A stretch of DNA of 64,000 nucleotides from Pithys albifrons albifrons (GCF_047495875.1 NC_092487.1:124001-188000); one strand, 5' to 3'; counted from the stretch's first letter, positions 10,501 to 22,600 are shown. The notes: a model not told the origin generated them from the letters alone. Program-made: numbers and translations.

Positions 10501-12980
10501 GATGTCAGTGCCCAGTGGAGTGGAATGGCAGTGCCCACCCAGAGTGGGATGGCAGTGCCCACTGGAGTGGAATGGCAGTGCCCACCCGGAGTGGGATGGC
10601 AGTGCCCACCGGAGTGGGATGTCAGTGCCCACTGGAGTGGGATGGCAGTGCCCACTGGGGTGGGATGGCAGTGCCCACTGGAGTGGAATGGCAGTGCCCA
10701 CCCGGAGTGGGATGGCAGTGCCACCTTGGTGGGATGGCAGTGCCCACCGGGGTGGGATGGCAGTGCCCACCTTGGTGGTGCCACCAGGGCTGAGGCTGCT
10801 TTTGTGGAGAGAGAAATTTCAGCCCTTCCCTTTTCCCTCCTGCCCCTCCCGGGGAAAAACTGAGTCAGCAGAGAAGAATTTCAGTTGGATCCTCGATCTG
10901 CTGCCCCCGGGCACGGATGGGGCAAGGGTGGCACAGGGATGGGGCAGGGATGGGGCAGGGATGGCCTGGGGCTTCTCCGGTGGGCACGGACAGGGCAAGG
11001 GGAGGAGATGGGCAAGGGAAAGGGATGGACAGAGAAAAGGGAGGGCATGGACAGGGCAAGGGGAGGGCATGGACAGGGCAAGGGGAGGGCATGGACAGGG
11101 GAAGGGGGAGACATGGACAGGGCAAAGGGATGGCATGGACTGGGCAAAGGGATGGCATGGACTGGGCAAAGGGAAGAGATGGACAGGGCAAAGGGAGGGC
11201 ATGAACAGGGCAAAGGGATGGCATGGACTGGGCAAAGGGAGGGCATGGACAGGGCAAAGGGAGGGCATGAACAGGGCAAAGGGATGGCATGGACTGGGCA
11301 AAGGGAGGGCATGGAAAGGGCAAAGGGAGGGCATGAACAGGGCAAAGGGAAGAGATGGACAGGGCAAAGGGATGGCATGGACAAGGCAAAGGGAGGGCAT
11401 GGACAGGGCAAAGGGATGGCATGGACTGGGCAAAGGGAGGGCATGGACAGGGCAAAGGGAGGGCATGAACAGGGCAAGGGGGGGAGCATGGACAGTCCAG
11501 GGGGGCATTTGGGGCTTTTCCCCTGCAGTGACTCTGGGAAGGGCAGTGCAGGCAGTGCCAGGGGGGCATCCTGCCCTTCCCATGCCACCCTCAGCTCCAG
11601 GGCCCTCCCTGCCACATCCTGCCCTCAGTTCAGCCTTTCCCGTTCATTTGAGAGGTGCCAACTTCCCTCTGCCCTCAGCTCCTGGTTCCTCTTCCCCCTC
11701 CCAGTGCTGGGGGTGTGGGCAGAGCCCGAGGCTGGTGGTGGGCATGGAAACAGTGGGGAAGGGAGGGCAACAACACAGATGCCACCCTTTAGTCCCCCCC
11801 TCACCCTGCAGGGACCCTCTGCCCTCCCTCTCTGCCCCCTCCCCATGCCCAGAGCCCTTTGCCAGCACAGCCTTAGCTCAGCCTTGGCACCATCCCTTCT
11901 CTCCCATGCCAAGCCCATCCCACTCCAGCTCTGGGGCCTCTTGCAGGAAAAGCTCCTGGCACTGCCCCCTGCCCATGTGGAACCACCTCTGTGCCCCACC
12001 CCTGCAGGGACCCTCTGCCCTCCCTCTGCCCTCCCTCTGCCCAGGGTCCCTCCCTGGCACAGATTTGTTGGCACCATTCACTTCCTCCCACCCCTCTGGA
12101 TCTCCCTTCTCCTTCCAGGGACCCTCTGCCCTCCCCCTGCCCTCTCTTCCCATGCCCAGGGACCCTCCCTGGCACAGCTTTTATTGGCACCATCCACTCT
12201 CCTGAGCCAAATGCATCTCCCTCCCTCTCTGGGACCTCTTGCAGGGAAAGCTCCTGGCACTGCCCCCTGCCCATGTGGAACCACCTCTGTGCCCCACCCC
12301 TGCAGGGACCCTCTGCCCTCCCTCTGCCCTCCCTCTGCCCAGGGTCCCTCCCTGGCACAGATTTGTTGGCACCATTCACTTCCTCCCACCCCTCTGGATC
12401 TCCCTTCTCCTTCCAGGGACCCTCTGCCCTCCCCCTGCCCTCTCTTCCCATGCCCAGGGACCCTCCCTGGCACAGCTTTTGTTGGCACCATTCACTCCCT
12501 CCCACCCCTCTGGAACCTCCTCTCCTTCCAGGGACCCTCTGCCCTCCCCCTGCCCCCTCTACCCATGCCCAGGGCCCCTCCCTGGCAGAGCCTTCCCCTG
12601 GCACCCTCCACCCCTATGGAACCACCTCTCTGTCCCCACACCTGCAGGGACTCTCTGCCCCCTCTATCCATGCCCAGGGTCCCTCCCTGGCACAGCTTTT
12701 GTTGGCACCATTCATTCCCTCCCACCCCTCTGGAACCCCCTCTTCTTCCAGGGACCCTCTGCCCCCTCTGCCCATGCCCAGGGTCCCTCCCTAGCAGAGT
12801 CTTCCCTTGGCACCTCCACTCTCTCCCACCATCCCCACACCTTCAGGGACCCTCTGCCCTCCCTCTGCCCCCTCTTCCAATGCCCAGGGTCCCTCCCTGG
12901 CAGAGCCTTCCCTTGGCACCCTCCACCCCTCTGGAACCCGCTCCATGTGCCCACCCCGGGGGTCTCTGCTCACTCACCAT
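7550..12980 (-). CDS. S100A11: S100A11, S100 calcium-binding protein A11 (calgizzarin)
   Basis: Small dimeric EF-hand protein. In keratinocytes it is a calcium sensor and a cross-linked cornified-envelope component. Predicted exons on the minus strand: 12978-12980 (start codon only, then GTGAGT), 8605-8742 (46 codons) and 7550-7711 (53 codons plus TGA); total 100 aa against about 105 in mammals. Exon 2 begins PTETERCIESLLAVFQRYAG and contains the S100-type 14-residue loop region (AGREGDNSTLSKREF). Exon 3 has the canonical loop DLNSDGQLDFQE and ends VVNAPGPQKP. Splice sites are TTGCAG before exon 3, CCACAG before exon 2 and AAG/GTGAGG after exon 2. The first exon is inferred from ATG/GTGAGT in a GC-rich stretch and is the least certain part; the intervening 4.2-kb intron is minisatellite. 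Confidence 0.93.
7786..8560. repeat. CR1 tail fragments and 105-bp tandem array in S100A11 intron 2
   Basis: A minus-strand CR1 tail (GAATGGTTTGGGCTGGAAGG, 7797 on) abuts a plus-strand tail (about 7905-8090). From about 8105 a minus-strand CR1-tail-derived unit of 105 bp is repeated four times; CATGGGCAGGG recurs at about 8161, 8266, 8371 and 8476. All lie inside the intron between S100A11 exons 2 and 3. Confidence 0.8.
8755..9640. repeat. 21-bp minisatellite in S100A11 intron 1
   Basis: About 42 copies of CCCTGCAATGCCAACCATGGG with CACCCATCGG and GGAATG variants. The period is a multiple of three, so all frames stay open over long stretches. These translate to GPAMPTM-type repeats and are not genes. 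Confidence 0.95.
9755..10785. repeat. 24-25 bp minisatellite in S100A11 intron 1
   Basis: About 40 copies of GTGGGATGGCAGTGCCCACC with short spacer variants (GGGGTGAGATGTCAG, AGAGTGGG). It directly follows the 21-bp array after about 110 bp of unique sequence. Confidence 0.95.
10900..11500. repeat. 24-bp purine-rich minisatellite in S100A11 intron 1
   Basis: About 24 copies of GGGCAAAGGGAGGGCATGGACA with CATGGACTGG and CATGAACAGG variants; strongly G/A-rich on the plus strand. Confidence 0.93.
11790..12960. repeat. Higher-order repeat in S100A11 intron 1
   Basis: Nested repetition of GGGACCCTCTGCCCTCCCTC and CCATGCCCAGGGTCCCTCCC units, organised into longer blocks. One block of about 320 bp containing CTCCTGGCACTGCCCCCTGC and GTGGAACCACCTCTGTGCCC is nearly identical at about 11950 and 12245. 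The array reaches to within 20 bp of the proposed S100A11 exon 1 donor. Confidence 0.88.
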
Positions 12981-13216
12981 GGCTGGGCTGGCACCGGACT
13001 CGGTGTGGGCACTGCTGGGTTGGCTCTGATGGATCCGGAGGTGGCTCCGGGCTCGGTGGCACCTCTGGCGCTGCGGGCACCGCCCTTGCCGGGGCTGTGT
13101 TGGGCAATCCCCGCTCCGACAGCAGATCGGGACCTGCCCACGCCCCCTGCTCTGCCCAGGAATGTGCAGTGCCCCTCCCAACCCGGGCTCTGCCCACTTT
13201 GGCCCTTTCCACTCCT

Positions 13217-13430
13217 CCTTCCCTCCTCCTCCTCCTCCTCCTCCTCCTCCCCTCCTCCTTCTCCTCTTCCTCCTCCTCCTCCTCCTTCTCCTCTTCCTTC
13301 TCCTCTTCCTCCTCCTCCTCCTTCTCCTCTTCCTTCTCCTCTTCCTCCTCCTCCTCCTCCTTCTCCTCCTCCTCCTCCTCCTCCTCCTCCTCCTCCTCCT
13401 CCTCCTCCTCCTCCTCCTCCCCTCCTCCTT

Positions 13431-13463
<33 letters not shown>

Positions 13464-13490
13464 CTCCTCCTCCTCCTCCTTTCGGGAACA
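13217..13490. repeat. (CTC/CTT) pyrimidine tract upstream of S100A11
   Basis: About 270 bp of almost uninterrupted pyrimidine on the plus strand, mainly CCT triplets with TCTCCTCTT interruptions. On the S100A11 sense strand this is a GGA/GAA purine tract. It starts roughly 240 bp upstream of the proposed S100A11 start codon. Confidence 0.95.
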
Positions 13491-13775
13491 GTCGAAGTTT
13501 CTCCCTCGGGGCTGAGTTTCCTCCTCCGGGCTGAGTTTCCTGCTCTGGAACCTCCTGAGGTTCTCCAAGAGCCACGAGGAGTTCTGGGAGGTGGAACAGC
13601 TCCAAGAAACCCTCCCCAAAATGTTTTCCTTCCTTCTCTCAGTTTTCTGCTCCCCACTGAGATGTTTTTCTCCTCCATTTTTGGGAACAGCAGAAGTTTC
13701 TCCCTCGGGGCTGAGGTTCCTCCTCAGGCATCTCCTGAGGTTCTCCAGGAGCCACGAGGAGTTCTGGGATGTGGG
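13490..13775. repeat. Two-copy ~195-bp direct duplication
   Basis: GGGAACAG...GAAGTTTCTCCCTCGGGGCTGAG and the following GAGGTTCTCCA...AGAGTTCTGGGA-type block occur at about 13490-13590 and again at about 13685-13775, with a unique 95-bp insert containing TTTTCCTTCCTTCTCTCAG. Confidence 0.75.
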
Positions 13776-14845
13776 GGCATCTGGGGTGGTCCTGGCACTG
13801 CTGGGGGCATCTGGGATGGTTCTGGCAGCACTGGGGGCATCTGGGATGGTCCTGACACTGCTGGGGGCATCTGGGGTGGTTCTGGCACTGCTGGGGGCAT
13901 CTGGGGTGGTCCTGACACTGCTGGGGGCATCTGGGATGGTGCTGGCACCACTGGGGGCATCTGGGATGGTCCTGGCACTGCTGGGGGCATCTGGGGTGGT
14001 CCTGACACTGCTGGGGGCATCTGGGATGGTTCTGGAAGCTCTGGGGGCATCTGGGATGGTCCTGGCACTGCTGGGGGCATCTGGGATGGTTCTGGCAGCA
14101 CTGGGGGCATCTGGGATGATTCTGGAAGCTCTGGGGGCATCTGAGATGGTCCTGGCAGCACTTGGGTTATCTGGGATGGTCGTGGCACTGCTGGGGATGT
14201 GTGGGATGGTCTTGGCAGAACTGGGGACATCTTGGATGGTGCTGGCAGCTCTGGGGACATCTGGGGGGGTGCTGGAAGCACTGGGGGCATCTGGAACAGT
14301 CCTGGAAGCTCTGAGGGCATCTGGGATGGTTCTGGCAGCACTTGGGGCATCTGGGATGGTTGTGGCACTGCTGGGGGTGTGTGGGGTGGTCTTGGCAGCA
14401 CTGGGGACATCTTGGATGGTGCTGGCAGCACTGGGGGCATTTGGGGTGGTCCTGGCAGCTCTGGGGGCATCTGGGATGGTAGTGGCACTCTTGGGGGCAT
14501 CTGAGATGGTTGTGGCACTGCTGGGAGTGTGTAGGATGGTCCTGGCACTGCTGGGGCATCTGGGGTGGTCTTGGCACTTCTGGGGGCATCTGGGATGGTC
14601 CTGGCAGCTCTGGGGGCATTTAGGGTGGTCCTGGAAGCACTTGGGGCATCTGGGATGGTCCTGGCAGCACTTGGGGTATCTGGGGTGGTCTTGGCAGCTC
14701 TGGGGGCATTTGGGGTGGTGCTGGAAGCACTGGGGACATCTGGGGTGGTCGTGGCACTGCTGGGGGTGTGTGGGATGGTCTTGGCACCACTGGGGGCATC
14801 TGGAGTAGTGCTGGCAGCACTGGGGGCATCTCCTTGTGCTCCAGG
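13775..14845. repeat. 30-bp minisatellite
   Basis: About 35 copies of a 30-bp unit (CTGGGGGCATCTGGGATGGT followed by CCTGGCACTG). The array lies between the S100A11 5' side and the scaffoldin 3' end. Open frames such as GASGMVLALL repeats are translations of the unit. Confidence 0.95.
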
Positions 14846-14966
14846 CTGGCACAGACCCTTGGGAATCGCTCTGGCACCAGCCTGGAGGAGGAGGTGGGCT
14901 CGTGGACACCTGGTGGGATTAGGAGGAACATCTGATGTGATGTGACCCAAGCTGGGCAATGTGATG

Positions 14967-16035
14967 CCCTCCCAGCCCCTCCAGACCCTTGAGGAGCAGC
15001 AGGAGGATGAAGGTTGGCACCACTCAGTGCAGTCACCCTCTCCCCACCCTCCCAGACCCTTGAGGAGCAGCAGAAGGACCAAGGTTGGCACCACTCAGTG
15101 CAGTCACCCTCTCCCCACCCTCCCACACCCTTGAGGAGCAGCAGAAGGACCAAGGTTGGCACCACTCAGTGCAGTCACCCTCTCCCCACCCTCCCACACC
15201 CTTGAGGAGCAGCAGAAGGACCAAGGTTGGCACCACTCAGTGCAGTCACCCTCTCCCCACCCTCCCACACCCTTGAGGAGCAGCAGAAGGACCAAGGTTG
15301 GCACCACTCAGTGCAGTCACCCTCTCCCCACCCTCCCAGACCCTTGAGGAGCAGCAGAAGGACCAAGGTTGGCACCACTCAGTGCAGTCACCCTCTCCCC
15401 ACCCTCCCACACCCTTGAGGAGCAGCAGAAGGACCAAGGTTGGCACCACTCAGTGCAGTCACCCTCTCCCCACCCTCCCAGACCCCTGAGGAGCAGCAGA
15501 AGGACGAAGGTTGGCACCACTCAGTGCAGTCACCCTCTCCCCACCCTCCCAGACCCTTGAGGAGCAGCAGAAGGACCAAGGTTGGCACCACTCAGTGCAG
15601 TTACCCTCTCCCCACCCTCCCAGACCCCTGAGGAGCAGCAGAAGGACCAAGGTTGGCACCACTCAGTGCAGTCACCCTCTCCCCACCCTCCCAGACCCTT
15701 GAGGAGCAGCAGAAGGACCAAGGTTGGCACCACTCAGTGCAGTCACCCTCTCCCCACCCTCCCAGACCCTTGAGGAGCAGCAGAAGGACCAAGGTTGGCA
15801 CCACTCAGTGCAGTCACCCTCTCCCCACCCTCCCACACCCTTGAGGAGCAGCAGAAGGACCAAGGTTGGCACCACTCAGTGCAGTCACCCTCTCCCCACC
15901 CTCCCAGACCCTTGAGGAGCAGCAGAAGGACCAAGGTTGGCACCACTCAGTGCAGTCACCCTCTCCCCACCCTCCCAGCCTCTTGAGGAGCAGCAGAAGG
16001 ACCAAGGTTGGCACCACTCACTGCAGTCACCAGCT
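14967..16035. repeat. 71-bp tandem array abutting the scaffoldin poly(A) site
   Basis: About 15 nearly identical copies of a 71-bp unit (GGTTGGCACCACTCAGTGCA, GTCACCCTCTCCCCACCCTC, CCAGACCCTTGAGGAGCAGC, AGAAGGACCAA). The last, partial copy runs directly into the scaffoldin 3'UTR, where AATAAA (minus strand) lies at 16037-16042. On the minus strand each unit holds five runs of three or more G within about 25 nt. Confidence 0.96.
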
Positions 16036-16603
16036 GTTTATTCAGGTTTTTCATGCAGTACATCCATGGGAAGAAGAAGAAGAAGAAGGAGGACCCCCCA
16101 CCCACCACCACCCTGTGGCTGCTCCAAACACCCCCCAAAGATGGAGCTGGAATTTTTCTCGGCTGCTTTTGGGGTTATAATCCTCAAAAATGGGATTTTT
16201 TCTCCCCAGATTTGAGGACTTTCAGGCCCCTGAAATGATGGTTGAGCTACTGGGAGGTTTTTCTTGGCAGTAGAAGGTGGTGAGAACCAGCCATGGGGCC
16301 TGGGGTGGCTGAGCATGGGGAGATGCTGAGGGGTCACACCACAGGGTAGGAGAGATGACAGAGACACAAAGGACAGAGAGACCCCAAGGACTCCAATTAG
16401 AGCAGAAAAAGTGATTAAATACTGAAGTTTGGTGGAGAAACATCATGAAGGGCAGATCTTGAGGGTGGAAAACCCCAAAACCCCCTTGACACCCTCTCAA
16501 GAACCTTTTTGAGTCCATCACTTCTGTCCCACCACATCCCAAACCGAAAGCAGGGAGCAGATCAATCCTCAAAAAAGCCTTGGAGAAGCTCCACCAGCTC
16601 CCC
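16020..16603 (-). other. SCFN: Scaffoldin 3'UTR and poly(A) signal
   Basis: From the scaffoldin stop codon (16604-16606) the minus strand runs about 580 nt of mostly unique sequence to AATAAA at 16037-16042, with cleavage expected at about 16015-16025. A GAA/CTT microsatellite lies at about 16070-16090. Confidence 0.75.
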
Positions 16604-19600
16604 CTAAACCACCTTGGCTTCACCCTTGGTGGGACAACCTGGTTCCTGCTGCGAGTCCAGGGGTGGTCCCTGGCTCTGCTCGGGGCCAAGACATGGCTCC
16701 TCCTCCCGTGGAAGTTTGGAATCACCTCCTTTCTGGAGGCTCCTCTTGCTCTTCTCCTCCTGGCAGCTCTTTCCTGGTGGGAGGACCTCGATGTCCTCAT
16801 GGACTCGGGTGGTTTCTTCTCTCCGGGGCACACGGGCACGGCTCTCCTCGTGGACCTCCCGTGGCTCCAGAGCCTGGAGCAGAGATGGACAACCCTTGGC
16901 CTTGCTGTCCTCTTGCTCCCTCACCTGGCAGGTGGATCTGGGCACCTTCTCCCGGGTGCCTTTGGATCCATCTCCCTGGGGTTCATTCTTCTCCGTGGTA
17001 GGGACCTCAGGGCGCTGGTTCTGCCTCTGGTCCTCCTTGATCTTCACCCTGCAAGAGTCACCTTTAACAACATCTGGCTTGGAGGTAGAAGCCTGGTGAG
17101 CTCCTTCCTTCACCTCTGCTCCAACTTGCTCCTCACTGAGAACCTCTGGGTTCTCCTGGCAGCTGGAAGGTGGCACTTTGAGCTCCTCAGGTTGTCCCTC
17201 ATCCCTTTGGGGTGGTGGCTCTGGGTGGTTGTCCCTGTCACAGGGGACAGTGGGTGGTTGGGTGGTCACGTAGCATTTCTTTGCATAGATGGGCTGGTCC
17301 AGGTTGTCAGGCTGGTGACACACAATCCTGTAGGTGGTAGAGTTGGGATCATTGAGGTTCTGGATCACCTGGACAAGGTAGGCAACGGTCTGGGGCTCCA
17401 GGGGCTGAGGGACCACCCTCACCTCGGGCCGCTCCTCGGGGTCAGCCGGGACGTAGGAGACCCTCAGGTCACTGACAGGCCCCTCCTCTCCTGGGGGGTA
17501 GAGGTCCCTGTTATCCACCTCCAGGGTTTGGTAGATGCTTCGTCCTTCATCAATCTCCTGTTCATCTTCAAGGACCTCCAGGATGGTTTCCTCACGGGTC
17601 TCTCTCAGGTTGGTGGTGTCCCCTCTGACCTCCCTGTCCCGGCTCTGGTGGCTGCGGCGCTCAGAGACCTCCAGCTCCAGGTCTCGTTGACGATCGACCC
17701 TTCTCACCACAAGGGGCTCTTCTCTGTCTCTTCTGGGGCAGACCCTTCTATCTTCTTCCTCACAGTCACGAGAACATTCCCTCCTTCTCAGCTCCTCACG
17801 TGGCTCCTGTACACGGATCTCTCTGAGGACTTTCACGTCGGCTTCCGCTGCTGCAACTCTTGTGTCTCTTGTCCTTTCATACCTCACTGACTCACGTTCT
17901 CTCCTTCCATCACCTTCAAGCTCTCGTGTCTCTCTCAGGTTGGTGGTGGCCCCACTGACCTCCCTGTCCCGGCTCTGGTGGCTGCGGCGCTCGGAGACTT
18001 CCAGCTCCAGGTCTCGTTGACGATCAACCCTTCTCACTACAAGGGGCTCTTCCCTCTCTCTTCTGGGGCAGACCCTCCTCTCTTCCTGCTCACGGTCACA
18101 GGGACGTTCCCTCCTTCTCAGGTCCTCATGTGGCACCAGGTCAATGATGTCTCTGTCAACCTTCACATCACCTTTGGCTTCTGCTGCTCTGGTCTCTCTT
18201 GGCCTTTCATATCTCACAGACTCACGTTCTCTCCTTCCATCACCTTCAAGCTCTCGAGTGACTCTGTCCCTGCTGGTGGCCCTTCTGACCTCCCTGTCCC
18301 GGCTCTGGTGGCTGCGGCGCTCAGAGACCTCCAGCTCCAGCTCTCGTTGGCGATCGACCCTTCTCACCTCAAGGGGCTCTTCTCTCTCTCTTCTTGGGCA
18401 GACCCTCCTCTCTTCTTCCACTTCATGTTCACAGGGACGTTCTCTCCTTCTCAGCTCCTCACGTGGCTCCAGTTCACGGATCTCTCTGTCAACCTTCACA
18501 TCAACTTCTGCTGCTGCAACTCTTGTGTCTCTTGTCCTTTCATACCTCACTGACTCACGTTCTCTCCTTCCATCACCTTCAAGCTCTCGTGTCTCTCTCA
18601 GGTTTGTGGTGTCCCCTCTGACCTCCCTGTCCCGGCTCTGGTGGCTGCGGCGCTCAGAGACCTCCAGCTCCAGCTCCTGTTGCTGATCGACCCTTCTCAC
18701 CACAAGAGGCTCTTCTCTCTCTCTTCTGGGGCAGACCCTCCTCTCTTCCTCCTCACAGTCACGAGAACATTCCCTCCTTCTCAGCTCCTCACGTGGCTCC
18801 AGTTCACGGATCTCTCTGTGAACCTTCACATCGGCTTCTTCTGCTGCAACTCTTGTGTCTCTTGTCCTCTCATACCTCACTGACTCACGTTCTCTCCTTC
18901 CATCATCTTCAAGCTCTCGTGTCTCTCTCTGCTTTATGGTGTCCCTTTGCTCCTCCCTGTCCCGGCTCTGGTGGCTGCGGCGCTCAGAGACCTCCAGCCC
19001 CAGGTCTCGTTGACGATTGACCCTTCTCACCACAAGGGGCTCTTCTCTCTCTCTTCTGGGGCAGACCCTCCTCTCTTCTTCCACTTCTTCACGTTCACAG
19101 GGACGTTCTCTCCTTCTCAGCTCCTCACATGGCACCAGTTCAATGATGTCTCTGTCAACCTTCACATCAACTTCTGCTGCTGCAACTCTTGTGTCTCGTG
19201 TCCTTTCATATCTCACAGACTCACGTTCTCTCCTTCCATCACCTTCAAGCTCTCGAGTGACTCTGTCCCTGCTGGTGGCCCCTCTGACCTCCCTGTCCCG
19301 GCTCTGGAGGCTGCGGCGCTCAGAGACCTCCAGATCCACCTCCCGTTGATGATCCACCCTTCTCACCACAAGGGGCTCTCCCCTCTCTCTTCTCGGGCAG
19401 ACCCTCCTCTCTTCCTCCTCACAGTCACGAGAACATTCCCTCCTTCTCAGCTCCTCACGTGGCTCCAGTTGACGGATCTCTCTGTCAACCTTCACATCAA
19501 CTTCTGCTGCTGCAACTCTTGTGTCTCTTGTCCTTTCATACCTCACTGACTCACGTTCTCTCCTTCCATCACCTTCAAGCTCTCGTGTCTCTCTCAGGTT

Positions 19601-22600
19601 GGTCGTGGCCCCACTGACCTCCCTGTCCCGGCTCTGGTGGCTGCGGCACTCAGAGACCTCCAGCTCCAGCTCCTGTTGCCGATCGACCCTTCTCACCACA
19701 AGGGGCTCTTCCCTCTCTCTTCTTGGGCAGACCCTCCTCTCTTCCTCTTCACGCTCACAGGGACGTTCCCTTCTCAGCTCCTCACGTGGCTCCAGTTCAC
19801 TGATCTCTCTGTGGACCTTCACATCAACTTCTGCTGCTGCAACTCTTGTGTCTCTTGTCCTCTCGTACCTCACTGACTCACGTTCTCTCCTTCCATCACC
19901 TTCAAGCTCTCGAATGACTCTGTCCCTGCTGGTGGCCCCTCTGACCTCCCTGTCCCAGCTCTGGTGGCTGCGGCGCTCAGAGACCTCCAGCTCCAGCTCC
20001 TGTTGCCGATCGACCCTTCTCACTACAAGGGGCTCTTCCCTCTCTCTTCTGGGGCAGACCCTCTTCTCTTCCTGCTCACGGTCACAGGGATGTTCCCTCC
20101 TTCTCAGGTCCTCACGTGGCACCAGTTCAATGATGTCTCTGTCAACCTTCACATCAGCTTTGGCTTCTGCTGCTCTGGTCTCTCGTGTCCTTTCATACCT
20201 CACTGACTCACGTTCTTTCCTTCCATCACCTTCAAGCTCTTGAGTGACTCTGTCCCTGCTGGTGGCCCCTCTGACCTCCCTGTCCCGGCTCTGGAGGCTG
20301 CGGCGCTCAGAGACCTCCAGATCCACCTCCCGTTGATGATCCACCCTTCTCACCACAAGGGGCTCTTCCCTCTCTCTTCTTGGGCAGACCCTCCTCTCTT
20401 CCTCCTCACAGTCACGAGAACATTCCCTCCTTCTCAGCTCCTCACGTGGCTCCAGTTCACTGATCTCTCTGTCAACCTTCACATCAACTTCTGCTGCTGC
20501 AACTCTTGTGTCTCTTGTCCTTTCATACCTCACTGACTCACGTTCTCTCCTTCCATCACCTTCAAGCTCTCGTGTCTCTCTCAGGTTGGTGGTGGCCCCA
20601 CTGACCTCCCTGTCCCGGCTCTGGAGGCTGCGGCGCTCAGAGACCTCCAGCTCCAGCTCCTGTTGCCGGTCGACCCTTCTCACCTCAAGGGGCTCTTCTC
20701 TCTCTCTTCTGGGGCAGACCCTCCTCTCTTCTTCCTCACAGTCACGAGAACATTCCCTCCTTCTCAGCTCCTCACGTGGCTCCTGTACACGGATCTCTCT
20801 GTGGACGTTCACATCAACTTCTGCTGCTGCAACTCTTGTGTCTCTTGTCCTTTCATATTTCACAGACTCACGTTCTCTCCTTCCATCACCTTCAAGCTCT
20901 CGAGTGACTCTGTCCCTGCTGGTGGCCCTTCTGTCCTCCCTGTCCCGGCTCTGGTGGCTGCGGCGCTCAGAGACCTCCAGCTCCAGGTCTCGTTGACGAT
21001 CGACCCTTCTCACCACAAGGGGCTCTTCTCTCTCTCTTCTAGGGCAGACCCTTCTCTCTTCTTCCACTTCTTCATGTTCACAGGGATGTTCTCTCCTTCT
21101 CAGCTCCTCACGTGGCTCCAGTTCACGGATCTCTCTGTCAACCTTCACATCACGTTCTGCTGCTGCAACTCTTGTGTCTCTTGTCCTTTCATATCTCACT
21201 GACTCACGTTCTCTCCTTCCATCACCTTCACATGTTTCACGTCTCTCCTGTCTCTCTCTCTGCTTTATGGTGTCCCTTTGCTCCTCCCTGTCCCGGCTCT
21301 GGTGGCTGCGGCGCTCAGAGACCTCCAGCTCCAGCTCCTGTTGCCGATCGACCCTTCTCACCACAACAGGCTCTTCCCTCTCTCTTCTGGGGCAGACCCT
21401 CCTCTCTTCTTCCACTTCTTCATGCTGACAGGGACGTTCCCTCCTTCTCAGTTCCTCACATGGTTCCCTTACCCTGATGTCTCTGTGGACCTTCACATCA
21501 ACTTCTGCTGCTCTGGTCTCTCTTGTCCTTTCATATCTCACTGACTCACGTTCTCTCCTTCCATCACCTTCACATGTTTCACGTCTCTCCTGTCTCTCTC
21601 TCTGCTTTATGGTGTCCCTTTGCTCCTCCCTGTCCCGGCTCTGGTGGCTGCGGCGCTCAGAGACCTCCAGCTCCAGCTCCCGTTGCCGATCGACCCTTCT
21701 CACCTCAAGGGGCTCTTCTCTCTCTCTTCTTGGGCAGACCCTCCTCTCTTCCTCCTCACAGTCACAAGAACATTCCCTCCTTCTCAGCTCCTCCCGTGGC
21801 TCCTGTACACGGATCTCTCTGAGGACTTTCACGTCGGCTTCCGCTGCTGCAACTCTTGTGTCTCGTGTCCTTTCATATCTCACAGACTCACGTTCTCTCC
21901 TTCCATCACCTTCAAACTCTTGAGTGACTCTGTCCCTGCTGGTGGCCCCTCTGACTTCCCTGTCCCGGCTCTGGAGGCTGCGGCGCTCAGAGACCTCCAG
22001 CTCCAGGTCTCGTTGGCGATCGACCCTTCTCACCACAACAGGCTCTTCTCTGTCTCTCCTGGGGCAGACCCTCCTCTCTTCTTCCAATTCTTCACGTTCA
22101 GAGGGACCTTCTCTCCTTCTCAGCTCCTCACGTGGCACCAGTTCACTGATCTCTCTGTGGACCTTCACATCAACTTCTGCTGCTGCAACTCTTGTGTCTC
22201 TTGTCCTTTCATACCTCACTGACTCACGTTCTCTCCTTCCATCACCTTCAAGCTCTCGTGTCTCTCTCAGGTTGGTGGTGTCCCCTCTGACCTCCCTGTC
22301 CCGGCTCTGGTGGCTGCGGCGCTCAGAGACCTCCAGCTCCAGGTCTCGTTGACGATCGACCCTTCTCACCTCATGGGGCTCTTCTCTCTCTCTTCTTGGG
22401 CACACCCTCCTCTCTTCCTCCTCACAGTCACGAGAACATTCCCTCCTTCTCAGCTCCTCACGTGGCTCCTGTACACGGATCTCTCTGAGGACTTTCACGT
22501 CGGCTTCCGCTGCTGCAACTCTTGTGTCTCGTGTCCTTTCATACCTCACTGACTCACGTTCTCTCCTTCCATCACCTTCAAGCTCTCGAGTGACTCTGTC

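Noticed and set aside
8745..10793. Long GPAMPTM, CHPTPVGTAIP and similar frames
   Set aside because: All three frames on both strands are open because of 21-24 bp repeats; they lie inside the S100A11 intron and lack any gene signals.
10502..13534. 567- and 714-aa plus-strand frames
   Set aside because: They run through purine-rich and C-rich minisatellites and a CCT tract, with no motifs; they also overlap the S100A11 first intron and 5' end on the other strand.
13724..15094. Ser/Thr/Pro-rich frames resembling mucin-like proteins
   Set aside because: Direct translation of the 30-bp minisatellite; no start context or splice sites.
14967..16035. CRISPR-like array (71-bp units)
   Set aside because: Repeats are contiguous without variable spacers, and the locus is animal nuclear DNA; it is an ordinary tandem repeat.
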